Source: Pollenia angustigena (lineage: Eukaryota; Arthropoda; Insecta; Diptera; Polleniidae). From it: DNA of 64,000 nucleotides. The DNA is taken from positions 69,597,393 to 69,661,392 of the forward strand of contig OV884059.1 of assembly GCA_930367215.1 (NCBI GenBank), in the 5' to 3' direction. The notes beneath the pieces are model-generated. The model saw only the letters and a list, made by a program, of their open reading frames with translations. It was not told the origin of the DNA and made no database searches. Position numbers and translations under genes: made by a program. Of this stretch, positions 46,869-59,458 are shown in pieces. Numbering within the stretch: the stretch's first letter is position 1; each line of letters begins with the position of its first letter.

Positions 46869-49800
46869 CATCAACAATAAATTTCAAGTGTTTTTATCAA
46901 GAATAAAAACTGGGAATTAAGCACGAATAACAAAATCTTTTGAAATTAAAATTTTGTATTCCCAAAAATTGAAATTACTTTTTGATAATAAACAGGCAAG
47001 TGCACGGCCTAAAAAAACACTTAATTGACAACATCTTTTGTAAGTTGTTGTTTGTTTTTTATTTTGTTTTTCTTAACCTACTTACAACTACAATTAATGT
47101 TGAGAGAATTTCAACTAATTGTGGTGGGGAGTGTAAGATGAGATAAACCCACTTTTTTATTGTTGATGTATTTTGTTCAAGCTTTGATATTGTTACAAGT
47201 AAAACTGTTGCTATAAGTCTTATACGTTTAACAGTTTTATTTGGTTTAATATCTTTAGTTTGTCTAAAATCTTTATGGATGAAGTTTCCTGATGATCTGG
47301 CCTAAGCAACCAGTGAAATGCATAGGAATAGCTTATCCCATCAACAATAAATTTCAAGTGTTTTTATCAAGAATAAAAACTGGGAATTAAGCACGAATAA
47401 CAAAATCTTTTGAAATTAAAATTTTGTATTCCCAAAAATTGAAATTACTTTTTGATAATAAACAGGCAAGTGCACGGCCTAAAAAACACTTAATTGACAA
47501 CATCTTTTGTAAGTTGTTGTTTGTTTTTTATTTTGTTTTTCTTAACCTACTTACAACTACAATTAATGTTGAGAGAATTTCAACTAATTGTGGTGGGGAG
47601 TGTAAGATGAGATAAACCCACTTTTTTATTGTTGATGTATTTTGTTCAAGCTTTGATATTGTTACAAGTAAAACTGTTGCTATAAGTCTTATACGTTTAA
47701 CAGTTTTATTTGGTTTAATATCTTTAGTTTGTCTAAAATCTTTATGGATGAAGTTTCCTGATGATCTGGCCTAAGCAACCAGTGGAATGCATAGGAATAG
47801 CTTATACCATCAACAATAAATTTCAAGTGTTTTTATCAAGAATAAAAACTGGGAATTAAGCACGAATAACAAAATCTTTTGAAATTAAAATTTTGTATTC
47901 CCAAAAATTGAAATTACTTTTTGATAATAAACAGGCAAGTGCACGGCCTAAAAAAACACTTAATTGACAACATCTTTTGTAAGTTGTTGTTTGTTTTTTA
48001 TTTTGTTTTTCTTAACCTACTTACAACTACAATTAATGTTGAGAGAATTTCAACTAATTGTGGTGGGGAGTGTAAGATGAGATAAACCCACTTTTTTATT
48101 GTTGATGTATTTTGTTCAAGCTTTGATATTGTTACAAGTAAAACTGTTGCTATAAGTCTTATACGTTTAACAGTTTTATTTGGTTTAATATCTTTAGTTT
48201 GTCTAAAATCTTTATGGATGAAGTTTCCTGATGATCTGGCCTAAGCAACCAGTGAAATGCATAGGAATAGCTTATCCCATCAACAATAAATTTCAAGTGT
48301 TTTTATCAAGAATAAAAACTGGGAATTAAGCACGAATAACAAAATATTTTGAAATTAAAATTTTGTATTCCCAAAAATTGAAATTACTTTTTGGGAATAA
48401 AAAGGCAAGTGCACGGCCTAAAAAAACACTTAATTGACAACATCTTTTGTAAGTTGTTGTTTGTTTTTTATTTTGTTTTTCTTAACCTACTTACAACTAC
48501 AATTAATGTTGAGAGAATTTCAACTAATTGTGGTGGGGAGTGTAAGATGAGATAAACCCACTTTTTTATTGTTGATGTATTTTGTTCAAGCTTTGATATT
48601 GTTACAAGTAAAACTGTTGCTATAAGTCTTATACGTTTAACAGTTTTATTTGGTTTAATATCTTTAGTTTGTCTAAAATCTTTATGGATGAAGTTTCCTG
48701 ATGATCTGGCCTAAGCAACCAGTGAAATGCATAGGAATAGCTTATCCCATCAACAATAAATTTCAAGTGTTTTTATCAAGAATAAAAACTGGGAATTAAG
48801 CACGAATAACAAAATCTTTTGAAATTAAAATTTTGTATTCCCAAAAATTGAAATTACTTTTTGATAATAAACAGGCAAGTGCACGGCCTAAAAAAACACT
48901 TAATTGACAACATCTTTTGTAAGTTGTTGTTTGTTTTTTATTTTGTTTTTCTTAACCTACTTACAACTACAATTAATGTTGAGAGAATTTCAACTAATTG
49001 TGGTGGGGAGTGTAAGATGAGATAAACCCACTTTTTTATTGTTGATGTATTTTGTTCAAGCTTTGATATTGTTACAAGTAAAACTGTTGCTATAAGTCTT
49101 ATACGTTTAACAGTTTTATTTGGTTTAATATCTTTAGTTTGTCTAAAATCTTTATGGATGAAGTTTCCTGATGATCTGGCCTAAGCAACCAGTGAAATGC
49201 ATAGGAATAGCTTATCCCATCAACAACAAATTTCAAGTGTTTTTATCAAGAATAAAAACTGGGAATTAAGCACGAATAACAAAATCTTTTGAAATTAAAA
49301 TTTTGTATTCCCAAAAATTGAAATTACTTTTTGATAATAAACAGGCAAGTGCACGGCCTAAAAAAACACTTAATTGACAACATCTTTTGTAAGTTGTTGT
49401 TTGTTTTTTATTTTGTTTTTCTTAACCTACTTACAACTACAATTAATGTTGAGAGAATTTCAACTAATTGTGGTGGGGAGTGTAAGATGAGATAAACCCA
49501 CTTTTTTATTGTTGATGTATTTTGTTCAAGCTTTGATATTGTTACAAGTAAAACTGTTGCTATAAGTCTTATACGTTTAACAGTTTTATTTGGTTTAATA
49601 TCTTTAGTTTGTCTAAAATCTTTATGGATGAAGTTTCCTGATGATCTGGCCTAAGCAACCAGTGAAATGCATAGGAATAGCTTATACCATCAACAATAAA
49701 TTTCAAGTGTTTTTATCAAGAATAAAAACTGGGAATTAAGCACGAATAACAAAATCTTTTGAAATTAAAATTTTGTATTCCCAAAAATTGAAATTACTTT

Positions 49801-52800
49801 TTGATAATAAACAGGCAAGTGCACGGCCTAAAAAAACACTTAATTGACAACATCTTTTGTAAGTTGTTGTTTGTTTTTTATTTTGTTTTTCTTAACCTAC
49901 TTACAACTACAATTAATGTTGAGAGAATTTCAACTAATTGTGGTGGGGAGTGTAAGATGAGATAAACCCACTTTTTTATTGTTGATGTATTTTGTTCAAG
50001 CTTTGATATTGTTACAAGTAAAACTGTTGCTATAAGTCTTATACGTTTAACAGTTTTATTTGGTTTAATATCTTTAGTTTGTCTAAAATCTTTATGGATG
50101 AAGTTTCCTGATGATCTGGCCTAAGCAACCAGTGAAATGCATAGGAATAGCTTATCCCATCAACAATAAATTTCAAGTGTTTTTATCAAGAATAAAAACT
50201 GGGAATTAAGCACGAATAACAAAATATTTTGAAATTAAAATTTTGTATTCCCAAAAATTGAAATTACTTTTTGGTAATAAACAGGCAAGTGCACGGCCTA
50301 AAAAAACACTTAATTGACAACATCTTTTGTAAGTTGTTGTTTGTTTTTTATTTTGTTTTTCTTAACCTACTTACAACTACAATTAATGTTGAGAGAATTT
50401 CAACTAATTGTGGTGGGGAGTGTAAGATGAGATAAACCCACTTTTTTATTGTTGATGTATTTTGTTCAAGCTTTGATATTGTTACAAGTAAAACTGTTGC
50501 TATAAGTCTTATACGTTTAACAGTTTTATTTGGTTTAATATCTTTAGTTTGTCTAAAATCTTTATGGATGAAGTTTCCTGATGATCTGGCCTAAGCAACC
50601 AGTGAAATGCATAGGAATAGCTTATCCCATCAACAATAAATTTCAAGTGTTTTTATCAAGAATAAAAACTGGGAATTAAGCACGAATAACAAAATCTTTT
50701 GAAATTAAAATTTTGTATTCCCAAAAATTGAAATTACTTTTTGATAATAAACAGGCAAGTGCACGGCCTAAAAAAACACTTAATTGACAACATCTTTTGT
50801 AAGTTGTTGTTTGTTTTTTATTTTGTTTTTCTTAACCTACTTACAACTACAATTAATGTTGAGAGAATTTCAACTAATTGTGGTGGGGAGTGTAAGATGA
50901 GATAAACCCACTTTTTTATTGTTGATGTATTTTGTTCAAGCTTTGATATTGTTACAAGTAAAACTGTTGCTATAAGTCTTATACGTTTAACAGTTTTATT
51001 TGGTTTAATATCTTTAGTTTGTCTAAAATCTTTATGGATGAAGTTTCCTGATGATCTGGCCTAAGCAACCAGTGAAATGCATAGGAATAGCTTATCCCAT
51101 CAACAATAAATTTCAAGTGTTTTTATCAAGAATAAAAACTGGGAATTAAGCACGAATAACAAAATCTTTTGAAATTAAAATTTTGTATTCCCAAAAATTG
51201 AAATTACTTTTTGATAATAAACAGGCAAGTGCACGGCCTAAAAAAACACTTAATTGACAACATCTTTTGTAAGTTGTTGTTTGTTTTTTATTTTGTTTTT
51301 CTTAACCTACTTACAACTACAATTAATGTTGAGAGAATTTCAACTAATTGTGGTGGGGAGTGTAAGATGAGATAAACCCACTTTTTTATTGTTGATGTAT
51401 TTTGTTCAAGCTTTGATATTGTTACAAGTAAAACTGTTGCTATAAGTCTTATACGTTTAACAGTTTTATTTGGTTTAATATCTTTAGTTTGTCTAAAATC
51501 TTTATGGATGAAGTTTCCTGATGATCTGGCCTAAGCAACCAGTGAAATGCATAGGAATAGCTTATCCCATCAACAATAAATTTCAAGTGTTTTTATCAAG
51601 AATAAAAACTGGGAATTAAGCACGAATAACAAAATCTTTTGAAATTAAAATTTTGTATTCCCAAAAATTGAAATTACTTTTTGATAATAAACAGGCAAGT
51701 GCACGGCCTAAAAAAACACTTAATTGACAACATCTTTTGTAAGTTGTTGTTTGTTTTTTATTTTGTTTTTCTTAACCTACTTACAACTACAATTAATGTT
51801 GAGAGAATTTCAACTAATTGTGGTGGGGAGTGTAAGATGAGATAAACCCACTTTTTTATTGTTGATGTATTTTGTTCAAGCTTTGATATTGTTACAAGTA
51901 AAACTGTTGCTATAAGTCTTATACGTTTAACAGTTTTATTTGGTTTAATATCTTTAGTTTGTCTAAAATCTTTATGGATGAAGTTTCCTGATGATCTGGC
52001 CTAAGCAACCAGTGAAATGCATAGGAATAGCTTATCCCATCAACAATAAATTTCAAGTGTTTTTATCAAGAATAAAAACTGGGAATTAAGCACGAATAAC
52101 AAAATCTTTTGAAATTAAAATTTTGTATTCCCAAAAATTGAAATTACTTTTTGATAATAAACAGGCAAGTGCACGGCCTAAAAAAACACTTAATTGACAA
52201 CATCTTTTGTAAGTTGTTGTTTGTTTTTTATTTTGTTTTTCTTAACCTACTTACAACTACAATTAATGTTGAGAGAATTTCAACTAATTGTGGTGGGGAG
52301 TGTAAGATGAGATAAACCCACTTTTTTATTGTTGATGTATTTTGTTCAAGCTTTGATATTGTTACAAGTAAAACTGTTGCTATAAGTCTTATACGTTTAA
52401 CAGTTTTATTTGGTTTAATATCTTTAGTTTGTCTAAAATCTTTATGGATGAAGTTTCCTGATGATCTGGCCTAAGCAACCAGTGAAATGCATAGGAATAG
52501 CTTATCCCATCAACAATAAATTTCAAGTGTTTTTATCAAGAATAAAAACTGGGAATTAAGCACGAATAACAAAATCTTTTGAAATTAAAATTTTGTATTC
52601 CCAAAAATTGAAATTACTTTTTGATAATAAACAGGCAAGTGCACGGCCTAAAAAAACACTTAATTGACAACATCTTTTGTAAGTTGTTGTTTGTTTTTTA
52701 TTTTGTTTTTCTTAACCTACTTACAACTACAATTAATGTTGAGAGAATTTCAACTAATTGTGGTGGGGAGTGTAAGATGAGATAAACCCACTTTTTTATT

Positions 52801-55218
52801 GTTGATGTATTTTGTTCAAGCTTTGATATTGTTACAAGTAAAACTGTTGCTATAAGTCTTATACGTTTAACAGTTTTATTTGGTTTAATATCTTTAGTTT
52901 GTCTAAAATCTTTATGGATGAAGTTTCCTGATGATCTGGCCTAAGCAACCAGTGAAATGCATAGGAATAGCTTATCCCATCAACAATAAATTTCAAGTGT
53001 TTTTATCAAGAATAAAAACTGGGAATTAAGCACGAATAACAAAATCTTTTGAAATTAAAATTTTGTATTCCCAAAAATTGAAATTACTTTTTGATAATAA
53101 ACAGACAAGTGCACGGCCTAAAAAAACACTTAATTGACAACATCTTTTGTAAGTTGTTGTTTGTTTTTTATTTTGTTTTTCTTAACCTACTTACAACTAC
53201 AATTAATGTTGAGAGAATTTCAACTAATTGTGGTGGGGAGTGTAAGATGAGATAAACCCACTTTTTTATTGTTGATGTATTTTGTTCAAGCTTTGATATT
53301 GTTACAAGTAAAACTGTTGCTATAAGTCTTATACGTTTAACAGTTTTATTTGGTTTAATATCTTTAGTTTGTCTAAAATCTTTATGGATGAAGTTTCCTG
53401 ATGATCTGGCCTAAGCAACCAGTGAAATGCATAGGAATAGCTTATCCCATCAACAATAAATTTCAAGTGTTTTTATCAAGAATAAAAACTGGGAATTAAG
53501 CACGAATAACAAAATCTTTTGAAATTAAAATTTTGTATTCCCAAAAATTGAAATTACTTTTTGATAATAAACAGGCAAGTGCACGGCCTAAAAAAACACT
53601 TAATTGACAACATCTTTTGTAAGTTGTTGTTTGTTTTTTATTTTGTTTTTCTTAACCTACTTACAACTACAATTATGTTGAGAGAATTTCAACTAATTGT
53701 GGTGGGGAGTGTAAGATGAGATAAACCCACTTTTTTATTGTTGATGTATTTTGTTCAAGCTTTGATATTGTTACAAGTAAAACTGTTGCTATAAGTCTTA
53801 TACGTTTAACAGTTTTATTTGGTTTAATATCTTTAGTTTGTCTAAAATCTTTATGGATGAAGTTTCCTGATGATCTGGCCTAAGCAACCAGTGAAATGCA
53901 TAGGAATAGCTTATCCCATCAACAATAAATTTCAAGTGTTTTTATCAAGAATAAAAACTGGGAATTAAGCACGAATAACAAAATCTTTTGAAATTAAAAT
54001 TTTGTATTCCCAAAAATTGAAATTACTTTTTGATAATAAACAGGCAAGTGCACGGCCTAAAAAAACACTTAATTGACAACATCTTTTGTAAGTTGTTGTT
54101 TGTTTTTCTTAACCTACTTACAACTACAATTAATGTTGAGAGAATTTCAACTAATTGTGGTGGGGAGTGTAAGATGAGATAAACCCACTTTTTTATTGTT
54201 GATGTATTTTGTTCAAGCTTTGATATTGTTACAAGTAAAACTGTTGCTATAAGTCTTATACGTTTAACAGTTTTATTTGGTTTAATATCTTTAGTTTGTC
54301 TAAAATCTTTATGGATGAAGTTTCCTGATGATCTGGCCTAAGCAACCAGTGAAATGCATAGGAATAGCTTATCCCATCAACAATAAATTTCAAGTGTTTT
54401 TATCAAGAATAAAAACTGGGAATTAAGCACGAATAACAAAATCTTTTGAAATTAAAATTTTGTATTCCCAAAAATTGAAATTACTTTTTGATAATAAACA
54501 GGCAAGTGCACGCCCTAAAAAAACACTTAATTGACAACATCTTTTGTAAGTTGTTGTTTGTTTTTTATTTTGTTTTTCTTAACCTACTTACAACTACAAT
54601 TAATGTTGAGAGAATTTCAACTAATTGTGGTGGGGAGTGTAAGATGAGATAAACCCACTTTTTTATTGTTGATGTATTTTGTTCAAGCTTTGATATTGTT
54701 ACAAGTAAAACTGTTGCTATAAGTCTTATACGTTTAACAGTTTTATTTGGTTTAATATCTTTAGTTTGTCTAAAATCTTTATGGATGAAGTTTCCTGATG
54801 ATCTGGCCCAACGTTGAAAAATTCAGTACTTTGGTACTTTTTTCAGTACTTTTTCATTTTAAAAATACCGCAGTACCCCCGCGTTGTTTTAAGTACTTTT
54901 TTATTATTTCGGCTTTTTAACATTTAATATGTTAGCAACATTCTCAACTCAGCGCTAAACTTAAACTGTGTGATGTGATCATTTCGATAACAGTCTTTGG
55001 TAATCATGTGTTTGTTGCAAAGTTTATGTTGTTGTTAATAGAAATACCACCACTACCTTGTACTATGTGTGTGTGTGTGTGCTAAAATTTTATTAACAGT
55101 TTTTGTTACACCGAAGGTAATTTTTATAACATGCAAATGCATATGTTGAAAGTTTTGCAAAAAAATAGAAAATAAACAAATTTAATTAAAAAACAAAATA
55201 AAAAGCTGCAAATGAAAA

Positions 55219-57193
55219 ATGGATTCTTCATCTATCAGGTAGATTAATGATTTGATATTCATTTAAATAGAATTTCCGTACATATATACCAAATTTTAGC
55301 AAAATTAAAACATATTGTGCTGGATTCCGAGAAGAATGGAGAGAAAAGTTTCCATGGCTAGTAAGAGACAAATCAAATGGGAAAAAATGTACCATATGTA
55401 ACATTGGAATCGTCGGTGGCTTAAGCCATATACAACGCCACGCAAGTCGAGAAAGTCACATTAAAAAGTTTCAACTGGCAAAGAACACCCCAAAAATTAA
55501 ATCATTTTTTGAAAACACACGCTGTGTAAGTAGTGATGCGGCAAAAAAATTGGAAATAATGTTGTGTCTATTTGTGGCGGAGCACAATTTATCATTTTCA
55601 ATTTTGGACCACCTAAACAACATCATAAAATGTGCAATCACCGACTCGCTGGTAATAAAAAAGTTCTTAATTAATCGCCAAAAGGCCCAAAACATTATAA
55701 CGTCCATACTTGGCCCAGAAAATACAAAAATGGTGTCAACGTTTTGTAATAATAACTATTTTTCAATTATCATTGATGAGAGTAATGACTGCACTGTTTT
55801 AAAAAATTTATCAATCGTTGTTAGAACTTTTGATGGAAAATGTAGAGATCGATTTCTATCATTAGAATCTATAAGCGACCCTTCAGCAAGCGGAATTGTA
55901 AAAAAAATATTAGAAGTTTTGGAAACAAACAAAATCCCTTTGAAAAATCTGATAGGGTTTACAGCTGATAACTGTAACGTAATGATGGGGCAAATTAACG
56001 GTGTTCAGGCAAGGTTGAAAAAACTAGTTCCAAATTTGTTTGTAAATGGATGTATATGTCATATTTTAAATTTATGCTCTTCATCAGCCTATTTATGTCT
56101 TCCGAAAGATGTAGAAAAACTGATGAAAGAAATAAGTTACTATTTCTGCAATAGTTCAAGCCGAAAAGAGGAATTTAACACATATCAAGAATACTTTGGT
56201 GCAGATGTTCACACAATTTTAAGGTATTCACAAACCAGATGGCTTTCGAGACAGGCTGTTGTCGAACGATATTTAGAACAATGGGAGCCGTTGACCTTTT
56301 ATTTCAATTTAAATAATTTTGAAAGTGGCCATAAAAGTGAACGCCTTAAATTCATTGGAACAGAAATTTTAAAACCTGAAACAAAAATGTATTTCCTGTT
56401 TTTGTCATATATATTAAAAATAATTAACGACGTTAATATTGAAATGCAAAGCGAGGATGCCAGGATTCATATTTTGCTATCCAGAATGGAATATTTGTTC
56501 GTACAAGTGGCAAGAAATTTTATAAAAAGAGATTCATTGAATAATATGTCAGTGGAAAATTTAAATTTAAATGAAAACAATTTACCCTTAAATGAAATAT
56601 TTTGTGGAACTCAATTTGATATATTTATAGAAACATGCAAAGTTAACAAGGAAATTGTTTATAAAATAAAAGAAATTGCAAAGTCATTTTATTTGAAATT
56701 TTGCGAATCACTAAGAACTAAATTTTGTTTTGAAAACAAAACTTTAAAAATGATAAGCAGCTTCAGTCCAGAAAATATTGTTTCCGGTGAAACCAATAGC
56801 ATAATACCATTGTTATTACTGTTATTTCCAAACGAAAAAGAAAACTATGAAAATATTAATTCGCAATTCCGAGCACTAGCGGATCTTCCAGAAATAAAGC
56901 AATTTAGAATGGAAAGTATTTCCATTTTTTGGCAAAATATATCAAAAATTAAGAACGAAATGAATGAACTGATGTTTTCTGACATTTCACGAATTGCTTT
57001 TGGAATTTTATCTATACCACATTCCTCAGCATCAGTGGAACGCACCTTTTCAATGCAAAATGCTATAAAAACCAAAGAAAGAAATCGTTTGCACGTAAAA
57101 ACTGTTTCAAGTTTGATAAAAACTAGAGATCTTATAAAATCAAATGATAGTTGCTGTTATAGTTTTAATATTTCTAATGATCTCTTAAAGTAA
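55219..57193 (+). CDS. hAT transposase (BED-like zinc finger, RNase H-like DDE core, hATC domain)
   Basis: Predicted 637 residues from two exons, 55219-55238 and 55300-57193. The donor is AG|GTAGATT and the acceptor is AAATTTTAG|C; splicing keeps the frame exactly, whereas reading through the intron meets a stop at once. The N-terminus has FREEWREKFPWL, then a zinc finger with Cys37, Cys40, His54 and His60, as in BED-type DNA-binding domains. The catalytic core shows IIIDESND (Asp166), TADNCNVMMG (Asp230), the CxxH pair Cys258/His261, and RW at 320-321. The C-terminal dimerisation segment SSASVERTFS carries the catalytic Glu587. All are hallmarks of hAT transposases, and no stop or frameshift was found. 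The host transcript, splice use and activity are unverified. It belongs to the group of hAT genes often annotated as zinc-finger-862-like or hypothetical in insects. Confidence 0.92.
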
Positions 57194-57511
57194 ATTTACA
57201 TAATTTATAACACTGAATTAAAAGCTTTATTTTTTAAACACTAATGTTTTTAGCTTTATTTTTTAAATCTCAGTTCTAAGAATTTAAGTTAAAAGTCTGA
57301 ATAATGTAACTTTGCAAAAGTAAAAATATAAATATCCTTCCAGTGTAAATTTATATGTACAAAAATACAATTTTTAATTTATTTACTTATTCTATTTTAA
57401 TCGAAAATACTGAAAAAATGTACCTTCCGCTTATGCAAAATATTATTTACATATGTATGTACCATATATATAAATAATTTATGTTTTTAAATACATAAAT
57501 ATATGAATTCT

Positions 57512-57517
57512 AATAAA
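57512..57517 (+). promoter_or_regulatory. candidate polyadenylation signal of the hAT gene
   Basis: AATAAA about 320 bp after the transposase stop, inside the element and before its right terminus. The context is very AT-rich, so a chance match is possible. Confidence 0.35.
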
Positions 57518-58701
57518 ATAATTTTTTGTTCCTGTTATTCTTATAAATGATTGTTTTATTTTTTTACAAAAAGTACCATTTGGTGGGAAAAGTACTCTTT
57601 TAGTTGAAGCTCAGTACCATTTCAAAATTTCAATTTTGCAACACTGATCTGGCCTAAGCAACCAGTGAAATGCATAGGAATAGCTTATCCCATCAACAAT
57701 AAATTTCAAGTGTTTTTATCAAGAATAAAAACTGGGAATTAAGCACGAATAACAAAATCTTTTGAAATTAAAATTTTGTATTCCCAAAAATTGAAATTAC
57801 TTTTTGATAATAAACAGGCAAGTGCACGGCCTAAAAAAACACTTAATTGACAACATCTTTTGTAAGTTGTTGTTTGTTTTTTATTTTGTTTTTCTTAACC
57901 TACTTACAACTACAATTAATGTTGAGAGAATTTCAACTAATTGTGGTGGGGAGTGTAAGATGAGATAAACCCACTTTTTTATTGTTGATGTATTTTGTTC
58001 AAGCTTTGATATTGTTACAAGTAAAACTGTTGCTATAAGTCTTATACGTTTAACAGTTTTATTTGGTTTAATATCTTTAGTTTGTCTAAAATCTTTATGG
58101 ATGAAGTTTCCTGATGATCTGGCCTAAGCAACCAGTGAAATGCATAGGAATAGCTTATCCCATCAACAATAAATTTCAAGTGTTTTTATCAAGAATAAAA
58201 ACTGGGAATTAAGCACGAATAACAAAATCTTTTGAAATTAAAATTTTGTATTCCCAAAAATTGAAATTACTTTTTGATAATAAACAGGCAAGTGCACGGC
58301 CTAAAAAAACACTTAATTGACAACATCTTTTGTAAGTTGTTGTTTGTTTTTTATTTTGTTTTTCTTAACCTACTTACAACTACAATTAATGTTGAGAGAA
58401 TTTCAACTAATTGTGGTGGGGAGTGTAAGATGAGATAAACCCACTTTTTTATTGTTGATGTATTTTGTTCAAGCTTTGATATTGTTACAAGTAAAACTGT
58501 TGCTATAAGTCTTATACGTTTAACAGTTTTATTTGGTTTAATATCTTTAGTTTGTCTAAAATCTTTATGGATGAAGTTTCCTGATGATCTGGCCTAAGCA
58601 ACCAGTGAAATGCATAGGAATAGCTTATCCCATCAACAATAAATTTCAAGTGTTTTTATCAAGAATAAAAACTGGGAATTAAGCACGAATAACAAAATCT
58701 T

Positions 58702-58826
58702 CTATCTAAAATATCGATAGGAAAATTATCAATATCGATATTATTATTATTTAAAATACAGTCTTAAACTATCGAACAAATCGACAGGAAAAATATCAAT
58801 ATCGGTATTATTATTATTTAAAATGC
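58702..58826. repeat. 67-bp tandem repeat interrupted by the satellite block
   Basis: Copy 2 is 58760-58826 (AGTCTTAAACTATCGAACAA to ATTTAAAATGC). Copy 1 is split: its first 22 bases lie at 39358-39379 and the rest at 58715-58759. With one CTATCTAAAATAT retained, the joined copy aligns with copy 2 base for base in length, so copy 2 serves as an internal record of the site before the array arrived. Confidence 0.85.
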
Positions 58827-59458
58827 AGCTATGAAGACATCCCTGCGGGAAATTTGTGACAATTGATCCAACAGACTGGTTCTGGCAGTTGTGTGTAGAA
58901 CAGGTACAAAAAGAAAGATCTCATGATCAGCGAGAAACAAAAGGGTAGAAAAAGTAATGAATTACAGTTCAGTCTTCAGCCGTGGAGTGACACATTTTTT
59001 GGGACTTTCTAAAATTTGGTTCTTGAATTTAATTTTAGGATTTATTAATTGAAATAATACTAAATTGTATTGAAATAATACTACATTGTAGTAACTGTCA
59101 CTAAACACGTCCATTGAGAATAGATGTGTGACTGGTCAAATGGTATCAATTGGCCCCCTTCCAATGACAACCTCATGTAAAAGTGATAGGTCTTATTCAT
59201 AGAAAGTGTTAAAACTAAAACCGGTCCCTACCACCAAAGACCTATCACGGGACTACTTTGGTGTTCGTTCGCTTCCCTCTAGGGATGTTACAGCAGCTAT
59301 ACACACACAGTTTTTTGCCGCAAGTTTTTACTCGCTATTATTAATTCGCGCAGAATTACAGCAATGAATATAAACAACAAGAACGGAAAGAAGGTGGTAT
59401 GGATTGCTTAGCTGTAATTTTTTTACTACTAACTTAAGGCCTTTATGCCGAAATTTTT
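58827..59458. other. no recognisable gene
   Basis: Less AT-rich in parts (59150-59300). ACCTATCAC and GTGATAGGT occur as an inverted pair (about 59178 and 59239). No gene or RNA was recognised. Confidence 0.4.

Larger units (their letters stand above)
54809..57646 (+). mobile_element. hAT-superfamily DNA transposon, apparently complete
   Basis: The element is 2838 bp and interrupts one satellite unit. It is flanked by an exact 8-bp duplication, ATCTGGCC (54801-54808 and 57647-57654), whose single copy is the normal satellite sequence. The left end CAACGTTGAAAAATT and the inverse of the right end, CAGTGTTGCAAAATT, agree at 12 of 15 positions, with CA...TG tips. Subterminal GTAC words (within AGTACTTT or AGTACC) number five within 90 bp of the left end and three within 75 bp of the right end, and may be transposase-binding sites. 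Because only one unit carries it, it landed after the local units had been amplified. Confidence 0.95.
39380..58701. repeat. 19.3-kb inverted satellite block bracketed by a 13-bp duplication
   Basis: About 35 units of 470 bp. Unit spacing is 470 in nearly all cases; exceptions are 469 at three units and one 12-bp deletion near 54100. The orientation flips once at about 46198. CTATCTAAAATAT occurs immediately outside both ends (39367-39379 and 58702-58714). The ends are not at unit boundaries: the left starts at TATCAAAAAGTAATTT and the right stops at AACAAAATCTT. These are almost the same two positions, on opposite arms, as in the 548-bp element at 20743-21290. Units differ by only occasional substitutions, which implies recent expansion or ongoing homogenisation. 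No coding frame is conserved. A hAT transposon interrupts one unit. Confidence 0.93.
46198..58701 (+). repeat. right arm: about 20.5 satellite units
   Basis: The anchor ACTTTTTGAT recurs from 46507 to 54483 in steps of 470 (two steps of 469 and one of 458), and resumes at 57799 and 58269 after the hAT insertion. Removing the 2846 bp of hAT plus its target duplication restores exactly one 470-bp step. Shared variants 1880 bp apart (47806 with 49686, 48346 with 50226, 48391 with 50271) show that a four-unit block was duplicated. Confidence 0.93.

Noticed and set aside
55471..55707. Minus-strand frame across the hAT gene (also 56845-57075)
   Set aside because: Antisense shadow of the transposase coding sequence, with no domain of its own.
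39380..58701. CRISPR-like or bacterial repeat array
   Set aside because: The 470-bp units abut without unique spacers, and all surroundings are eukaryotic transposon debris.
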